Below, piece by piece: positions 27,331 to 36,910 of a stretch of DNA of 64,000 bases (within the stretch, counting starts at the first letter, position 1; every line of letters begins with the position of its first letter). This DNA comes from Alphaproteobacteria bacterium (GTDB lineage Bacteria > Pseudomonadota > Alphaproteobacteria > Reyranellales > Reyranellaceae): NCBI GenBank assembly GCA_017307275.1, contig JAFKFK010000016.1, positions 1-64,000 of the forward strand, read 5' to 3'. A program made the position numbers and the translations under genes. The notes under the pieces were generated by a model. That model ran no database searches. It was not told the DNA's origin and saw only the letters and a program-made list of their open reading frames with translations.

Positions 27331-27999
27331 CTAAGTCGGTCCGTTCGATAGGCGAGGTGCGAAGAAGCGGATGGCCAGCAGGCCGAACACGAAACCCGCG
27401 ATATGCGCCACCCAGGCGATCGACTCGCCCCCTGCTCCAGGTGCACCACCGAACAGGCCAAAGAAGACGTTGAGGCCGATCCAGATGCCGGCAACCGGCA
27501 GCAGTGAGGTCAGGCTGCCCACATAGCGCATCAGCATGAGCACGGCGCCGAAGACGCCGCTGATCGATCCGGACGCGCCGACGACGGGATCGGGTGAACC
27601 GGGATAGACCAGGATGTGCACGAAGCCCGCGACGACGCCGCACACCAGATAGAAAAGGACGAACCGCCTAACGCCGAGCAGGCGCTCGACCGGCGCGCCG
27701 AAGGCCGCCAGGGTCAGCATGTTGATGCCGAGATGCATCCAGCCGCCATGCAGGAACTGGTAGGTGATGGGCGCCACGAGGAGCGAAAAGAGATCGTGGT
27801 TGGGGTCCGACGTATAGGCGGCGGGGATCAGCCCGAACTGCAGGATGATCTCCTGGTCGGCCTGCTCGCCCAGCAGTTGGCGCACGAGCTGGACGGCGAC
27901 GTTGATGCCGATCAACCAGAGCACGGCCGGCGGCAGGTTGATCGCCCGCTCGCTCGTGCCGCGACCCCGTCCCGGGCGGTCGCCGTCATCGAAAGGCAT
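27331..27999 (-). CDS. rhomboid-family intramembrane serine protease
   Basis: The 222-residue protein has about six membrane helices with the catalytic Ser in VGASGSISGVFG (about residue 143), the catalytic His in AHIAGFVFGL (about residue 202) and the oxyanion-loop HGGWMHLGINM. Rhomboids cleave membrane proteins within the bilayer. The N-terminus is short and cytoplasmic (DDGDRPGRGRG). It follows phoR's strand but has its own 30-base gap; no substrate is apparent. Confidence 0.88.
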   Translation of the reverse strand: MPFDDGDRPGRGRGTSERAINLPPAVLWLIGINVAVQLVRQLLGEQADQEIILQFGLIPAAYTSDPNHDLFSLLVAPITYQFLHGGWMHLGINMLTLAAFGAPVERLLGVRRFVLFYLVCGVVAGFVHILVYPGSPDPVVGASGSISGVFGAVLMLMRYVGSLTSLLPVAGIWIGLNVFFGLFGGAPGAGGESIAWVAHIAGFVFGLLAIRFFAPRLSNGPT

Positions 28000-28039
28000 C
28001 AGAAACTCCGTAAGAAACCAACGCTGTGCTGCAACCTGC

Positions 28040-28294
28040 TTAGCGCTTTAGCCGACGGGAGCCCAGCCAAAGAAAGAGAGCGCCCAGGAGCAGGGTCGGC
28101 GAGCCGCACAGAATGGCTATGCCGCCCATTTCACCAAACGGATTGCCCTCTGTGACGGCAAGGATGCAGCCCAAGGTCAGGAACAGGACGATCCCGCCCG
28201 AAATCAGGAAAAACCAGGCGAGCCCCGTGCTTTTCGGCGGCGATGGCGGGTGAACAGGCGGTGGCGGCGGCGGTGCAACCGAAGGATCGTTCAC
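28040..28294 (-). CDS. small proline-rich two-helix membrane protein
   Basis: The 84-residue product starts at GTG 28294, overlapping the stop of the radical SAM gene as GTGA. It has a Pro-rich N-terminus (APPPPPPVHPPSPP), then two hydrophobic helices (LAWFFLISGGIVLFLTLGCIL and IAILCGSPTLLLGALFLWLG) and a basic end SRRLKR. No family was recognised. The coupling makes it the third member of an Lgt-like/radical SAM/small membrane protein cassette. Confidence 0.6.
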   Translation of the reverse strand: MNDPSVAPPPPPPVHPPSPPKSTGLAWFFLISGGIVLFLTLGCILAVTEGNPFGEMGGIAILCGSPTLLLGALFLWLGSRRLKR

Positions 28295-29706
28295 CGCGCC
28301 TGCTCCTTCGTCAGCCGTGCATTGCCCGCGGCGCCCGGCCGATAGAAGGTATTGTAGGTGTCGAACGGAACGATCCGGCCCTCCGGCGTCACAAAATGAA
28401 CGCAGGAGCGTTTGACGTTGCCCAGGCAGAAATTGAACCGGTCGAGAAACTCGACGATCGTGATTCGGAAGACGTTCTCGTAGCCGGAGCCTTCCGGCAT
28501 CGGCACGCCGGGCAGGCAGCAGAGCAAGGAACCGAGCCGCTCCGCCGTGTTCGTGTCGGCCGTGGACAGCGACAGAAGATCGACGAAGCGCTGCCGCAGC
28601 TCGGGATACTTCTCGAACGAGATGGCATTTGGAATGGCCGGCAACAACGCGTCGCGCGGCACGAGCGATGTCAGCGGGACGACGCGTTCGCCGTCGCGCA
28701 ATCCGTAGCCGATCGAGATCGACGCGGGATTGCACGGCAGCGGGATCATGTCGCCATCGCCGAATACACCGGACTCCTCGACGATCCGGCGGCGGATCTC
28801 CGACAGCACGACGCGGTTCTTGCGCGGATCGAAGCCATCGTTTCGGCCGGCATCCTGCACCGGCTGGAAATTGATGCCCCGCACGCACCGGAAGGTGAGC
28901 GCGTGGCGGATGATGTCCCCGATCTCGCCATCGTTGACGCCGCGCTTCACGGTACAGACCAATGTCGTCGAGATGTTGCGCGCCTCGAGGGCCGCGAGAG
29001 CCTGACGGCGAATGCGCGTGAGCGCTGCGCCGCGAATGTTGCGCAGCGCGTCGTCGTTCAGGGAGTCGAATTGCAGGTAGACCTCGAAGCCCGGCTTCAG
29101 CTCGGCCAGCGCATCGACGAAGGCAGGATCTTCGGCAATGCGGATGCCGTTCGTGTTCAGCATGACATGGCGAATCGGACGACGTCGTGCGGCCGCCAGA
29201 ATTTCGAGAATCTCGGGATGGATGGTCGGCTCGCCGCCAGAGATCTGCACCAGATCGGGCTCGCCCTCGCTGGCCACCAGGGCATCGAACATGCGTTCGA
29301 CTTCGGCCAGGCTGCGATGGGAGTTACGCTTCGGCGAAGAGTCGGCAAAGCAGACGGGACAGGCGAGATTGCAGGCCTCGTTGATCTCGACGATGGCCAG
29401 ACAGGAATGCTGCTCGTGATCGGGACACAGCCCGCAGTCCCAGGGACACCCATGGTCGGTGCGCGTCTGCGGCGCCAGAGGCCGGTCGCCGGGCTTGAGG
29501 TATTCGAGGGTACGGCGCCAGTAGACCGGATCGTCGGACACCAGGGTCTTCATCACCCCATGTTCGGAACAGCGCTTGGAATAGTAGATGGCGCCGTCTT
29601 CCTCGATGATCTTGGTCGGCACGAGACCGAGGCAGGTCTCACAAAGCGACGTCGTCTGGCCGAGGAAGAGATAGGGCGCCGACTTGCGCGCTACGCCGTC
29701 GTACAT
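28291..29706 (-). CDS. radical SAM enzyme of the COG1964 type (tetraether-synthase-like class)
   Basis: The 471-residue protein has the SAM cluster motif EACNLACPVCFADSS (CxxxCxxC, about residue 112), preceded by cysteine-rich segments LCETCLG and GCPWDCGLCPDHEQHSC (about residues 20 and 85), then QISGGEPTIHPEILEIL and NTNGIRI. More cysteines at the C-terminus (CCLPG, FCLGNVKRSC) suggest auxiliary Fe-S clusters. The layout matches COG1964, which contains the archaeal lipid-coupling enzyme Tes and many uncharacterised bacterial members. Its ATG lies 16 bases inside the Lgt-like gene, so the two are coupled. The substrate is unknown; a lipid is a reasonable guess. Confidence 0.75.
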   Translation of the reverse strand: MYDGVARKSAPYLFLGQTTSLCETCLGLVPTKIIEEDGAIYYSKRCSEHGVMKTLVSDDPVYWRRTLEYLKPGDRPLAPQTRTDHGCPWDCGLCPDHEQHSCLAIVEINEACNLACPVCFADSSPKRNSHRSLAEVERMFDALVASEGEPDLVQISGGEPTIHPEILEILAAARRRPIRHVMLNTNGIRIAEDPAFVDALAELKPGFEVYLQFDSLNDDALRNIRGAALTRIRRQALAALEARNISTTLVCTVKRGVNDGEIGDIIRHALTFRCVRGINFQPVQDAGRNDGFDPRKNRVVLSEIRRRIVEESGVFGDGDMIPLPCNPASISIGYGLRDGERVVPLTSLVPRDALLPAIPNAISFEKYPELRQRFVDLLSLSTADTNTAERLGSLLCCLPGVPMPEGSGYENVFRITIVEFLDRFNFCLGNVKRSCVHFVTPEGRIVPFDTYNTFYRPGAAGNARLTKEQAR

Positions 29707-30413
29707 GCACCGCTCCTGCTGCGGATCATGGCGGCAGCGTACAGGAGCAATCCCAGGCAGACCACGTGGAACAGGTTGAACGGCCCGATCACGGTTGCAT
29801 AGGGCTTGAAGAACTCCCAGACGAAGCGCTGCAGGGCGTACCAACCCACGGTGAGATAGAAGCCGTTGGCCAGCCAGAAACGGTCGCGCGCGACAAAGCG
29901 CCAGATCAGAACGACGAACATCAGGGCCATCGCGAGCGACTCGTAGAGCTGCACGGGGTGACGCAGGACGCCGTCGCCGAAATCGACGGCCCAGGGCACC
30001 GATGTCGGCGTGCCGTAAGTGAAATCGACCAGTCCCGAAAAGAAGCAGCCAAGCCGCCCCACGGCTACCGTGGCGGCAAAAGGCGCTGCGAAAACGATGC
30101 CGGTCGAGCCGCTGACGCCGGTCATTCGCTTGAAAGCTTCGACGGCCGCGATGGCCCCCGCGAGGCCGCCCACCATCGAGAAGCCGATGGCCCGCTCACC
30201 CGAAAGCAGGGCGTTTGCCGTGCCGAAGAACATGGCGCCGCATAGCGCGCCACAGCCGGCGGCGATGGCATAGGCGCCGGGATGGGAAACGCGATGGGCC
30301 GGAAGTGCGGTAGCTGGAATGAGGTGGCGGGTGGTCAGCCAGAACACCGCCATCGATGTCACCCAAGCGGCGACATCGAAAAACGAATGGACGTACGGGA
30401 GCCCGAAGATCAG
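29691..30413 (-). CDS. Lgt-like (prolipoprotein diacylglyceryl transferase family) membrane protein
   Basis: The protein of about 240 residues has about seven hydrophobic helices. The segment [21 protein letters not shown] followed by [18 protein letters not shown] corresponds to the Lgt signature region and its HP-x-Q-xYE motif. Canonical Lgt moves diacylglycerol from phosphatidylglycerol to a lipoprotein Cys. This copy lacks the usual N-terminus and is shorter than Lgt, so it is probably a divergent paralogue. No ATG, GTG or TTG precedes the conserved [12 protein letters not shown]; a CTG at 30413 overlapping the argG stop is the best start, with GTG 30362 or ATG 30353 as alternatives. Confidence 0.7.
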   Translation of the reverse strand: MIFGLPYVHSFFDVAAWVTSMAVFWLTTRHLIPATALPAHRVSHPGAYAIAAGCGALCGAMFFGTANALLSGERAIGFSMVGGLAGAIAAVEAFKRMTGVSGSTGIVFAAPFAATVAVGRLGCFFSGLVDFTYGTPTSVPWAVDFGDGVLRHPVQLYESLAMALMFVVLIWRFVARDRFWLANGFYLTVGWYALQRFVWEFFKPYATVIGPFNLFHVVCLGLLLYAAAMIRSRSGACTTA

Positions 30414-31666
30414 GTCTTCGGTCCGCCCTGGCCCAAGGCCCGCAGCCTGAGGCGCAGTGCGTTCAGCTTGATGAACCCTTCGGCGTCGCGCTGATCGTAG
30501 GCGCCCTGGTCTTCCTCGAAGGTCACGTGCTGCATCGAGTAGAGCGACTTGGGCGACTTGCGGCCGACAACCGTAGTGTTGCCCTTGTAGAGCTTGACCC
30601 GCACCGTGCCAATGACGTTTTCCTGGCTCTTGTCGATCAGGGCCTGCAGCATCTCGCGCTCGGGAGAATACCAGAAGCCGAAATAGACCAGCTCGGCATA
30701 TTTCGGCATCAGCTCGTCCTTGAGGTGCCCCGCACCGCGGTCGAGCGTGATCGATTCGATGCCGCGATGCGCCGCGTAGAGGATCGTGCCGCCCGGCGTC
30801 TCGTAGATGCCGCGGCTCTTCATGCCGACGAAGCGGTTCTCGACCAGATCGAGGCGGCCGATGCCGTTGGCCTTGCCCAGCTCGTTCAGCTTGGTAAGCA
30901 GGGTCGCGGGCGACATCTTCACGCCGTCGATCGCGACGGCGTCGCCCTTCTCGAAGTCGATGGTGATGTAGGTCGCCTTGTCGGGTGCCGTCTCTGGCGA
31001 GATGGTGCGCTGATAGACGATCTCGTCGGCTTCCTCCCAGGGATCTTCCAGGATCTTGCCCTCGCTGGAGGAGTGCAGGAGGTTGGCGTCGACCGAGAAC
31101 GGCGCCTCGCCGCGCTTGTCCTTGGCGATGGGGATCTGATGCGTCTCGGCGAATTCGAGCAGCTTGGTGCGCGAGGTGAGTTCCCACTCGCGCCACGGCG
31201 CGATCACCTTGATGTCGGGCTTCAGCGCATAGTAGCTGAGCTCGAAACGGACCTGGTCGTTACCCTTGCCGGTGGCGCCATGGCACACGGCATCGGCGCC
31301 GACCTCGCGCGCAATTTCGATCTGGCGCTTGGCGATCAGCGGCCGGGCGATCGAGGTGCCGAGCAGGTACTGGCCCTCGTAGAGGGCGTTGGCGCGGAAC
31401 ATCGGAAAGACGAAGTCCTTCACGAACTCTTCGCGCACATCGTCGATGAAGATGTTCTGCGGCTTGATGCCCAGCAGCTCCGCCTTCTGGCGTGCCGGCC
31501 CGAGCTCCTCGCCCTGGCCCAGGTCGGCGGTGTAGGTCACCACCTCGCAGGCATAGGTGGTCTGCAGCCACTTCAGGATCACCGAAGTGTCGAGGCCGCC
31601 GGAATAGGCCAAGACGACCTTCTTGATGTCGCCCTTCCTGTGAGGGCCGGTATAAGAAACGCTCAT
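30410..31666 (-). CDS. argG: argininosuccinate synthase
   Basis: A protein of 418 residues with the N-type ATP-pyrophosphatase loop [18 protein letters not shown], the TADLGQGEE stretch, [33 protein letters not shown] and the C-terminal YYGFW-type segment [11 protein letters not shown]. It joins citrulline and aspartate with ATP in arginine synthesis. The ATG at 31666 starts [16 protein letters not shown]; longer in-frame starts give low-complexity residues. The stop overlaps the proposed start of the Lgt-like gene. Confidence 0.96.
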   Translation of the reverse strand: MSVSYTGPHRKGDIKKVVLAYSGGLDTSVILKWLQTTYACEVVTYTADLGQGEELGPARQKAELLGIKPQNIFIDDVREEFVKDFVFPMFRANALYEGQYLLGTSIARPLIAKRQIEIAREVGADAVCHGATGKGNDQVRFELSYYALKPDIKVIAPWREWELTSRTKLLEFAETHQIPIAKDKRGEAPFSVDANLLHSSSEGKILEDPWEEADEIVYQRTISPETAPDKATYITIDFEKGDAVAIDGVKMSPATLLTKLNELGKANGIGRLDLVENRFVGMKSRGIYETPGGTILYAAHRGIESITLDRGAGHLKDELMPKYAELVYFGFWYSPEREMLQALIDKSQENVIGTVRVKLYKGNTTVVGRKSPKSLYSMQHVTFEEDQGAYDQRDAEGFIKLNALRLRLRALGQGGPKT

Positions 31667-31812
31667 GCTGGCGGCTTTCGTGTCCGTTCGGTGAAGGCGC
31701 GCGAATATAGCGGCCGACCCCGTTGGGGCAAGGGTGAGGGCCAGGCGGGGAGCCAAGCCGAGCGCAGGGGTGCCGCAAAGCCGCTATATTGGGCGGTATA
31801 CTCGCGCCTCCC

Positions 31813-32844
31813 ATGGTTTCCGCCCTCGACCGCCTGAGCTACGCCGCCCGCCAGACCGCGCGGGTCGCCTGGTATGCCGGCCACTACGCGGCCGGCCGCC
31901 GCCTGCTGAAGCCCCTGCCCAAGCCCGATTTTCCCATCGGGCCGACCCCGACCCGGGCCGAGCTGACGGCCGATCTGCGCGGCCTGTTCGAACGGGAATG
32001 GCAGGATATCGCGGCCGGACTGTTCCCCGCCCCCACCCTGCCCGGCCCCGATCCGGCCGAGCTGTTGCGCCGCAGCGCGCTCTATTTCCGCGACCTGCCC
32101 AAGGTCGATGCCCGCCGCCACGGCCGCATCAACGACGAGCCGAACCACGACGAAGCCAATGCGCATCTGCCGCGCTACTACCGGCAGAATTTCCATTTCC
32201 AGAGCGGCGGCTGGCTCACCGAGGAGTCGGCCACGATCTACGACACGCAGGTCGAGGTGCTGTTCACCGGCGCCGCCGACGCCATGCGCCGACGTATGCT
32301 GCGGCCAATTGCCGAGTGGATGAAGGGACGCCGTCAGCGCGAAGTGCTGGGGCTCGACGTCGGCTGCGGCACCGGCCGGCTGCTCGCCTTCCTGCATGGC
32401 GCCTGGCCCGGCATGAGGCTCACCGGCATCGACCTCAGCGCGCCCTATCTGGAGGAAGCCCGCCGTCTCATCGGCCGCACCGCACGCGTAAAGCTACTCG
32501 AGGCGGCCGCCGAAGCGTTGCCCTTCGACGATGCCAGCCTCGACCTCGTCGTCTCCTCGTTCCTGCTGCACGAGTTGCCGAAGAGGATTCGCGCCGAGGC
32601 TCTGGCCGAAATGGCGCGCGTCGCGAAACCCGGTGGGCTGGTCGTGATCGTCGAGTCGATCCAGAAAGGCGACATGCCGAAATGGAACGGGCTGCTCGAC
32701 CTCTTCCCCTACTACTTCCACGAGCCGTATTACGCGGAGTATGCGAACGGCAGCATCGACGCCTGGTGTGATGCGGCTGGGCTGAAGCCGGTCGCCAGCG
32801 AGCGAGCCTTCCTCGCACGCGTCAGCGCTTTCACGAAGGACTGA
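31813..32844 (+). CDS. class I SAM-dependent methyltransferase
   Basis: The 343-residue protein has a helical N-terminal region of about 170 residues, then the methyltransferase fold: motif I LGLDVGCGTGRLLAFL (about residue 180), acidic strand LTGIDLSAPYLEEARR, AEALPFDDASLDLVVSSFLLHELP and FPYYFHEPYYAEY near the end. A methyl acceptor cannot be named; the N-terminal region looks family-specific. The ATG at 31813 is preferred over an in-frame TTG at 31789. It is divergent from argG and convergent with rlmN. Confidence 0.8.
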   Translation: MVSALDRLSYAARQTARVAWYAGHYAAGRRLLKPLPKPDFPIGPTPTRAELTADLRGLFEREWQDIAAGLFPAPTLPGPDPAELLRRSALYFRDLPKVDARRHGRINDEPNHDEANAHLPRYYRQNFHFQSGGWLTEESATIYDTQVEVLFTGAADAMRRRMLRPIAEWMKGRRQREVLGLDVGCGTGRLLAFLHGAWPGMRLTGIDLSAPYLEEARRLIGRTARVKLLEAAAEALPFDDASLDLVVSSFLLHELPKRIRAEALAEMARVAKPGGLVVIVESIQKGDMPKWNGLLDLFPYYFHEPYYAEYANGSIDAWCDAAGLKPVASERAFLARVSAFTKD

Positions 32845-32851
32845 GGCGCGA

Positions 32852-33994
32852 CTAGAGAACGACCTTTTCGCGCCGGCCGCGCTGGCTCGCGCTCTTGAGC
32901 TGGCCGCAGGCGGCAAAGATGTCGCGACCGCGCGGCGTACGCACGGGCGCACTGAGGCCGCCATCGTTCACGATCTCTGCGAAGCGATGGATGCGGTTGT
33001 TGGAACTGCACTCGTAGGGAGCACCCGGCCAGGGGTTGAACGGGATCAGGTTCACCTTGGCGTGGATCGGCTTCAGGATGCGCACCAGCTCGCGGGCATC
33101 GGCGTCGCTGTCGTTGACGCCCTTCAGCATGGCGTATTCGAAGGTGATGCGTCGGCTGTTCCGGGCGCCCGGATAGGCGGCGCAGGCCGCCAGCAGCTCG
33201 GCGATCGGCCACTTCTTGTTGATCGGCACCAGCGTGTCGCGCACCTCGTCGCTCACAGCATGCAGCGACACCGCGAGGTTGACGTCGAGCACGTCGCCCA
33301 CCTTGGCGATCATCGGCACGACGCCCGAGGTCGAGAGCGTGATGCGGCGGCGGCTGAGCGCGATGCCCTGCTCGTCCATGACGATCTTGAGGGCTGTCGC
33401 CACGTTATCGAAATTGTACAGCGGCTCGCCCATGCCCATCATGACGATGTTGGAGAGCATGCGCGTCGTCTCGGTCGGCGTCGGCCACTCGCCGTAGCTG
33501 TCGCGCGCCACCATGAACTGGCCGACGATCTCGTCCGGCGTCAGGTTGCGCACCAGCGGCTGGGTGCCGGTGTGGCAGAAGGTGCAGGTGAGCGTGCAGC
33601 CGACCTGGCTGGAGACGCAGACCGACCCGCGATCCTGCTCCGGAATGTTGACCGTCTCGGCCTCGTTGCCGTCGGGGAAACGCAGCAGCCATTTGCGCGT
33701 GCCGTCGACCGAGCGTTGCTCGGTCACGATCTCGGGGCGCGCCACGACGAAGAGCTCGGCCAGCCTGTCGCGCGTCTTCTTGGCGATGTTGGTCATGCGC
33801 TCGAAATCGGTGACGCCATGCCAGTAGATCCACTGCCAGACCTGACGCGCCCGGAAAGGCTCGAGACCCGCCTCGACGAGCGTCGTCTTCAGATCGTCGC
33901 GCGACAGGCCGATCAGGTTGCGGCGCAGGTCGTTGCGGCCGTGCGCGGGGCGCGGCTCGACGATTTGCAGCGGTTCGGTGGGCAGAATGGCCAT
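32852..33994 (-). CDS. rlmN: dual-specificity rRNA/tRNA adenine-C2 methyltransferase RlmN
   Basis: This 380-residue radical SAM enzyme has the cluster motif [15 protein letters not shown] (CxxxCxxC), VSSQVGC just ahead, the [12 protein letters not shown] stretch and the C-terminal [12 protein letters not shown] with the methyl-carrying Cys. It methylates C2 of A2503 in 23S rRNA and A37 in some tRNAs. The ATG at 33994 (MAILPTEP) was chosen over 34057, which adds 21 unconserved residues. Confidence 0.95.
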   Translation of the reverse strand: MAILPTEPLQIVEPRPAHGRNDLRRNLIGLSRDDLKTTLVEAGLEPFRARQVWQWIYWHGVTDFERMTNIAKKTRDRLAELFVVARPEIVTEQRSVDGTRKWLLRFPDGNEAETVNIPEQDRGSVCVSSQVGCTLTCTFCHTGTQPLVRNLTPDEIVGQFMVARDSYGEWPTPTETTRMLSNIVMMGMGEPLYNFDNVATALKIVMDEQGIALSRRRITLSTSGVVPMIAKVGDVLDVNLAVSLHAVSDEVRDTLVPINKKWPIAELLAACAAYPGARNSRRITFEYAMLKGVNDSDADARELVRILKPIHAKVNLIPFNPWPGAPYECSSNNRIHRFAEIVNDGGLSAPVRTPRGRDIFAACGQLKSASQRGRREKVVL

Positions 33995-34058
33995 GGAGGG
34001 CGTGAGATAGTCGCGCCGCCCCTCCGGCGCAACTACGACCAAATGCCCCCTGGCCAAT

Positions 34059-34619
34059 CTATTGTTTTATCTCGGCTTTTTGCCGCAAGCGCTGGCGCCG
34101 CTTGTACATCGGCTCGCCGAATACCGGCAGTTCGGCCATTTCCGTGGGCGCGCCCTCGGCAACCGGACGTGGCGCGTGGCGGCCGAGGCTAACCAACCGG
34201 TCGTACATGACCAGGGCCCCGGCGACGCCGAGATTGACCGAGAAACGCATCGGGATCTTCACGATGTAGTCGCAGAGAGACTGCACGTCCTTCGAAAGCC
34301 CCTCCCGCTCGGCGCCCAGTATGTAGGCGGCCTGACGCGGGTGCCGGAAGGTCGGCAGCTCGATCGCATCCTCCGTGATCTCGATGCCGATCAGCCGGCA
34401 TCCCAGAGGCAGGCGGAAGCTTTCAAGGTCGCTGAAGTGGTAGGTCGGCACCGAACGTGGCGTGTCGGAGGTGTCGCTATGGCCGCCTTCCCGCCGGTTG
34501 TACTGGGCGCGAAGCGTGAACACGAAGGCGGCATCGAAGGCATGCGCGGTCCGGAACAAGGTGCCGACATTCACGGCCTTGCTGATGCCTTCCACACCGA
34601 TACCGAAATAGCCTTTCAT
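34059..34619 (-). CDS. SPOUT (SpoU/TrmH-type) RNA methyltransferase
   Basis: The 186-residue protein has the three SpoU motifs: motif 1 [18 protein letters not shown], motif 2 [16 protein letters not shown] and motif 3 [22 protein letters not shown]. These enzymes 2'-O-methylate ribose in tRNA or rRNA and work as knotted dimers. The C-terminal [14 protein letters not shown] is basic. The ATG at 34619 gives [14 protein letters not shown]; the target nucleotide is unknown. Confidence 0.85.
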   Translation of the reverse strand: MKGYFGIGVEGISKAVNVGTLFRTAHAFDAAFVFTLRAQYNRREGGHSDTSDTPRSVPTYHFSDLESFRLPLGCRLIGIEITEDAIELPTFRHPRQAAYILGAEREGLSKDVQSLCDYIVKIPMRFSVNLGVAGALVMYDRLVSLGRHAPRPVAEGAPTEMAELPVFGEPMYKRRQRLRQKAEIKQ

Positions 34620-34702
34620 GGCTCTCTGATTTGTTGCACTAATGATTCGCTGGCGCTGTCGCCCTCCCGGTAGCGCCCCGCCCGTCGTCAAACAAGGCCC
34701 GA

Positions 34703-35953
34703 ATGACCGTACCGTCGCCGTTGGATGAAGTCCGCGCCCAATACGAAGCGTTGCCCTATCCGGCGCGCGATCCGCGCGACGAGGCAATCAGGCTGATCAC
34801 GGGCACACCGAGCCATATCCTCGAGATCAATCACTACCTGTTCGCCGGCCGGCTGAATTTCATCCGGCCCTTTCGAGCGCTGGTGGCCGGCGGCGGCACG
34901 GGCGATGCCTGCATCATGCTGGCCCAGCAGCTCGTCGACCGGCGCTGTCCGGGCGAGGTCGTCTATCTCGACCTGTCCACGGCGTCGCGGCAGATCTGCG
35001 AAGCCCGCGCCAAGGCCCGCGGCCTGCGCAATATCCAGTTCCTGACGGGCTCCCTGCTCGACCTGCCGTCGATGAACATCGGGCAGTTCGACTACATCGA
35101 TTGCACCGGCGTGCTGCACCACCTGCCCGATCCGACGGCCGGCATGCAGGCGCTGGCGAGCGTGCTCCATGCCGAGGGCGGCGTTGGCGTCATGCTCTAT
35201 GGCGAATATGGCCGCAGCGGCGTCTATCCCCTGCAGCAGATGCTGCAAACCCTCGCCCCGCTGTCGATGGCGCTGGAAGACCGGCTGGCGATGGCCAAGC
35301 GGCTTATCCGCTTCCTGCCGACGACCAACCTGTTCCGCCGCAACCCCTATCTCAACGATCACGTAACCGGTGGCGACGCCGGCCTCTACGATCTGCTGCT
35401 GCACAGCTGCGACCGCGCCTTCACGGTGCCGCAGATCAGCGCGATGACCTCCGCAGCCGGCCTGCGCGTTGTCGCCTTCCTCGAGCCGGTGCGCTACGAG
35501 CCGGCCACCTACATGAGCGATCCGGTGATTGCCCGCCAGACCAGCTCCCTGCCGCTGATCGAACGTGCTTCCTTCGCCGAGCGGCTGGCCGGCAACCTGC
35601 GCACCCATATTTTCTATGCCACGCGCGCCGGCTTCGACACGGTGGCGCGGCCGGAAGATACGTCGGCCATCCCGGTCCTGCGCGAGATGGATGCGCAGAA
35701 GCTCGCCGCCGGCCTGCAGCCTGGCGCCCCGCTGATCGCCAACCTCGATGGCTTCCCGTGGCGCGCCCAGCTTCCGTCGCTGGCGCCCCGCATCGTCTCG
35801 CAGATCGACGGCCGCCGTACCGTGGCCGAGATCTACACCTCGCTCGGCGCCCAGGGCGGCCTGCCGCAGTGGGAGGACTTCTACACGCAGTTCGAAGACC
35901 TCTACGTCAAGTTGAACGGCGTCAATCATCTGCTGCTGCGTTTCCGCACCTAG
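34703..35953 (+). CDS. class I methyltransferase with an extra C-terminal domain
   Basis: This 416-residue protein starts VRAQYEALPYPARDPRDE, then methyltransferase motif I ALVAGGGTGDACIMLAQQL (about residue 55), VVYLDLSTASRQICEARA and FDYIDCTGVLHHLPDP. After the catalytic domain the last about 90 residues (LIANLDGFPWRAQLPSL, then SQIDGRRTVAEIYTSL) look like a small winged-helix or PqqD-like module. The substrate is unknown, but the N-terminal YEALPYPARDPRDE is shared with a family of uncharacterised methyltransferases. A DMT permease follows after 9 bases. Confidence 0.78.
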   Translation: MTVPSPLDEVRAQYEALPYPARDPRDEAIRLITGTPSHILEINHYLFAGRLNFIRPFRALVAGGGTGDACIMLAQQLVDRRCPGEVVYLDLSTASRQICEARAKARGLRNIQFLTGSLLDLPSMNIGQFDYIDCTGVLHHLPDPTAGMQALASVLHAEGGVGVMLYGEYGRSGVYPLQQMLQTLAPLSMALEDRLAMAKRLIRFLPTTNLFRRNPYLNDHVTGGDAGLYDLLLHSCDRAFTVPQISAMTSAAGLRVVAFLEPVRYEPATYMSDPVIARQTSSLPLIERASFAERLAGNLRTHIFYATRAGFDTVARPEDTSAIPVLREMDAQKLAAGLQPGAPLIANLDGFPWRAQLPSLAPRIVSQIDGRRTVAEIYTSLGAQGGLPQWEDFYTQFEDLYVKLNGVNHLLLRFRT

Positions 35954-35962
35954 GCTTCCACT

Positions 35963-36910
35963 ATGATCGGCCCGATGAGCGGCAATGTCCTCGCCATCGC
36001 GTTGGGCAACTCGTTTCTCTGGTCCACCTACCTCCTGTTCACGCGCCATGTCGTAAGCGGCGCCCATCTCGATGCCTGGGCCTATACGCTGGTGCAGCTC
36101 CTGAGCGCGGGCCTTGCCATGCTCTGGGTCGGACGGCGCACGCCGGGTAGCTGGCGCGACCTGCTGGCGCCCTGGACGATCAGCTACGCCTTCATGCGTG
36201 TCGTCATCAACGGCGCCACGTCGGCCGCTATCGTCTGGCTCGCCGTCACGCAGAGCACGCTGATATCGACCATGAGCGTGCTGATCGGGGCCGCCGCCGG
36301 CTGGCTCCTGACCCGCCAGGCGCCGGCAAGGCGCGACTGGCCGGGCCTGCTGCTACTGGCCGCCGGCATCGTGTCGTTCGTCTTGGCGTTGGCCTCCGAC
36401 ACGGCCTGGCGCGGTGTCGCCTGGCTGGTCCTTTCCGAGACCGTCGCCGTCGCGGCCTCGTGGATGATTGCCTACCATCCCCGCAATCGGGAGACCGATC
36501 CGGCGGCGCGCAGCCGCTTCACCGGCGAGATTCTGGTCGCGGCCTCGCTGGCGCTGATCTTCGTCTGGTCGCTGGCGGGCCTGCTGGGCGTCATCGCCTC
36601 GCCCTGGGCCGGCGGCGGCGACGCCTTCGGGCGCATCGAACTCTGGGTCTACGCCATCATCGCCGGCGTGGTGTTCCGGGCCCCCGGAACCTGGCTCGGT
36701 TTCTGGACCATCAACCGCTCGGGCGTTCAGACCTATCTCATCGCGCTGACGGCCATGCCCTTCTTCGCCATCGTGCTGGAGGCCGCCGCCGCTCAGCTCG
36801 GCTGGCTATCGCCCCCCAACCTGTCGAAGGGCGAATGGCTCTCCGCCGCCGTCATTCTGGGCGGCGCCGTGTGGTTGATCGCCGCCCGCCTCCGCGCCCC
36901 TACTTCTTGA
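35963..36910 (+). CDS. DMT/EamA-like membrane permease
   Basis: The 315-residue protein has about ten hydrophobic helices in two related halves, e.g. LAIALGNSFLWSTYLLFTRHVV and GEILVAASLALIFVWSLAGLLG, and MSVLIGAAAGWLLTRQAPARRDWPGLLLLAAGIV as the internal boundary typical of drug/metabolite transporters. The substrate is unknown. It probably shares a transcript with the methyltransferase upstream. Its stop overlaps the convergent dehydrogenase by 11 bases. Confidence 0.7.
   Translation: MIGPMSGNVLAIALGNSFLWSTYLLFTRHVVSGAHLDAWAYTLVQLLSAGLAMLWVGRRTPGSWRDLLAPWTISYAFMRVVINGATSAAIVWLAVTQSTLISTMSVLIGAAAGWLLTRQAPARRDWPGLLLLAAGIVSFVLALASDTAWRGVAWLVLSETVAVAASWMIAYHPRNRETDPAARSRFTGEILVAASLALIFVWSLAGLLGVIASPWAGGGDAFGRIELWVYAIIAGVVFRAPGTWLGFWTINRSGVQTYLIALTAMPFFAIVLEAAAAQLGWLSPPNLSKGEWLSAAVILGGAVWLIAARLRAPTS

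Noticed and set aside
25486..27351. Long open frame on the plus strand opposite phoR (about 620 codons)
   Set aside because: It has no recognisable motif, is rich in Arg, Asp and His from reversed high-GC codons, and the minus strand encodes a complete histidine kinase.
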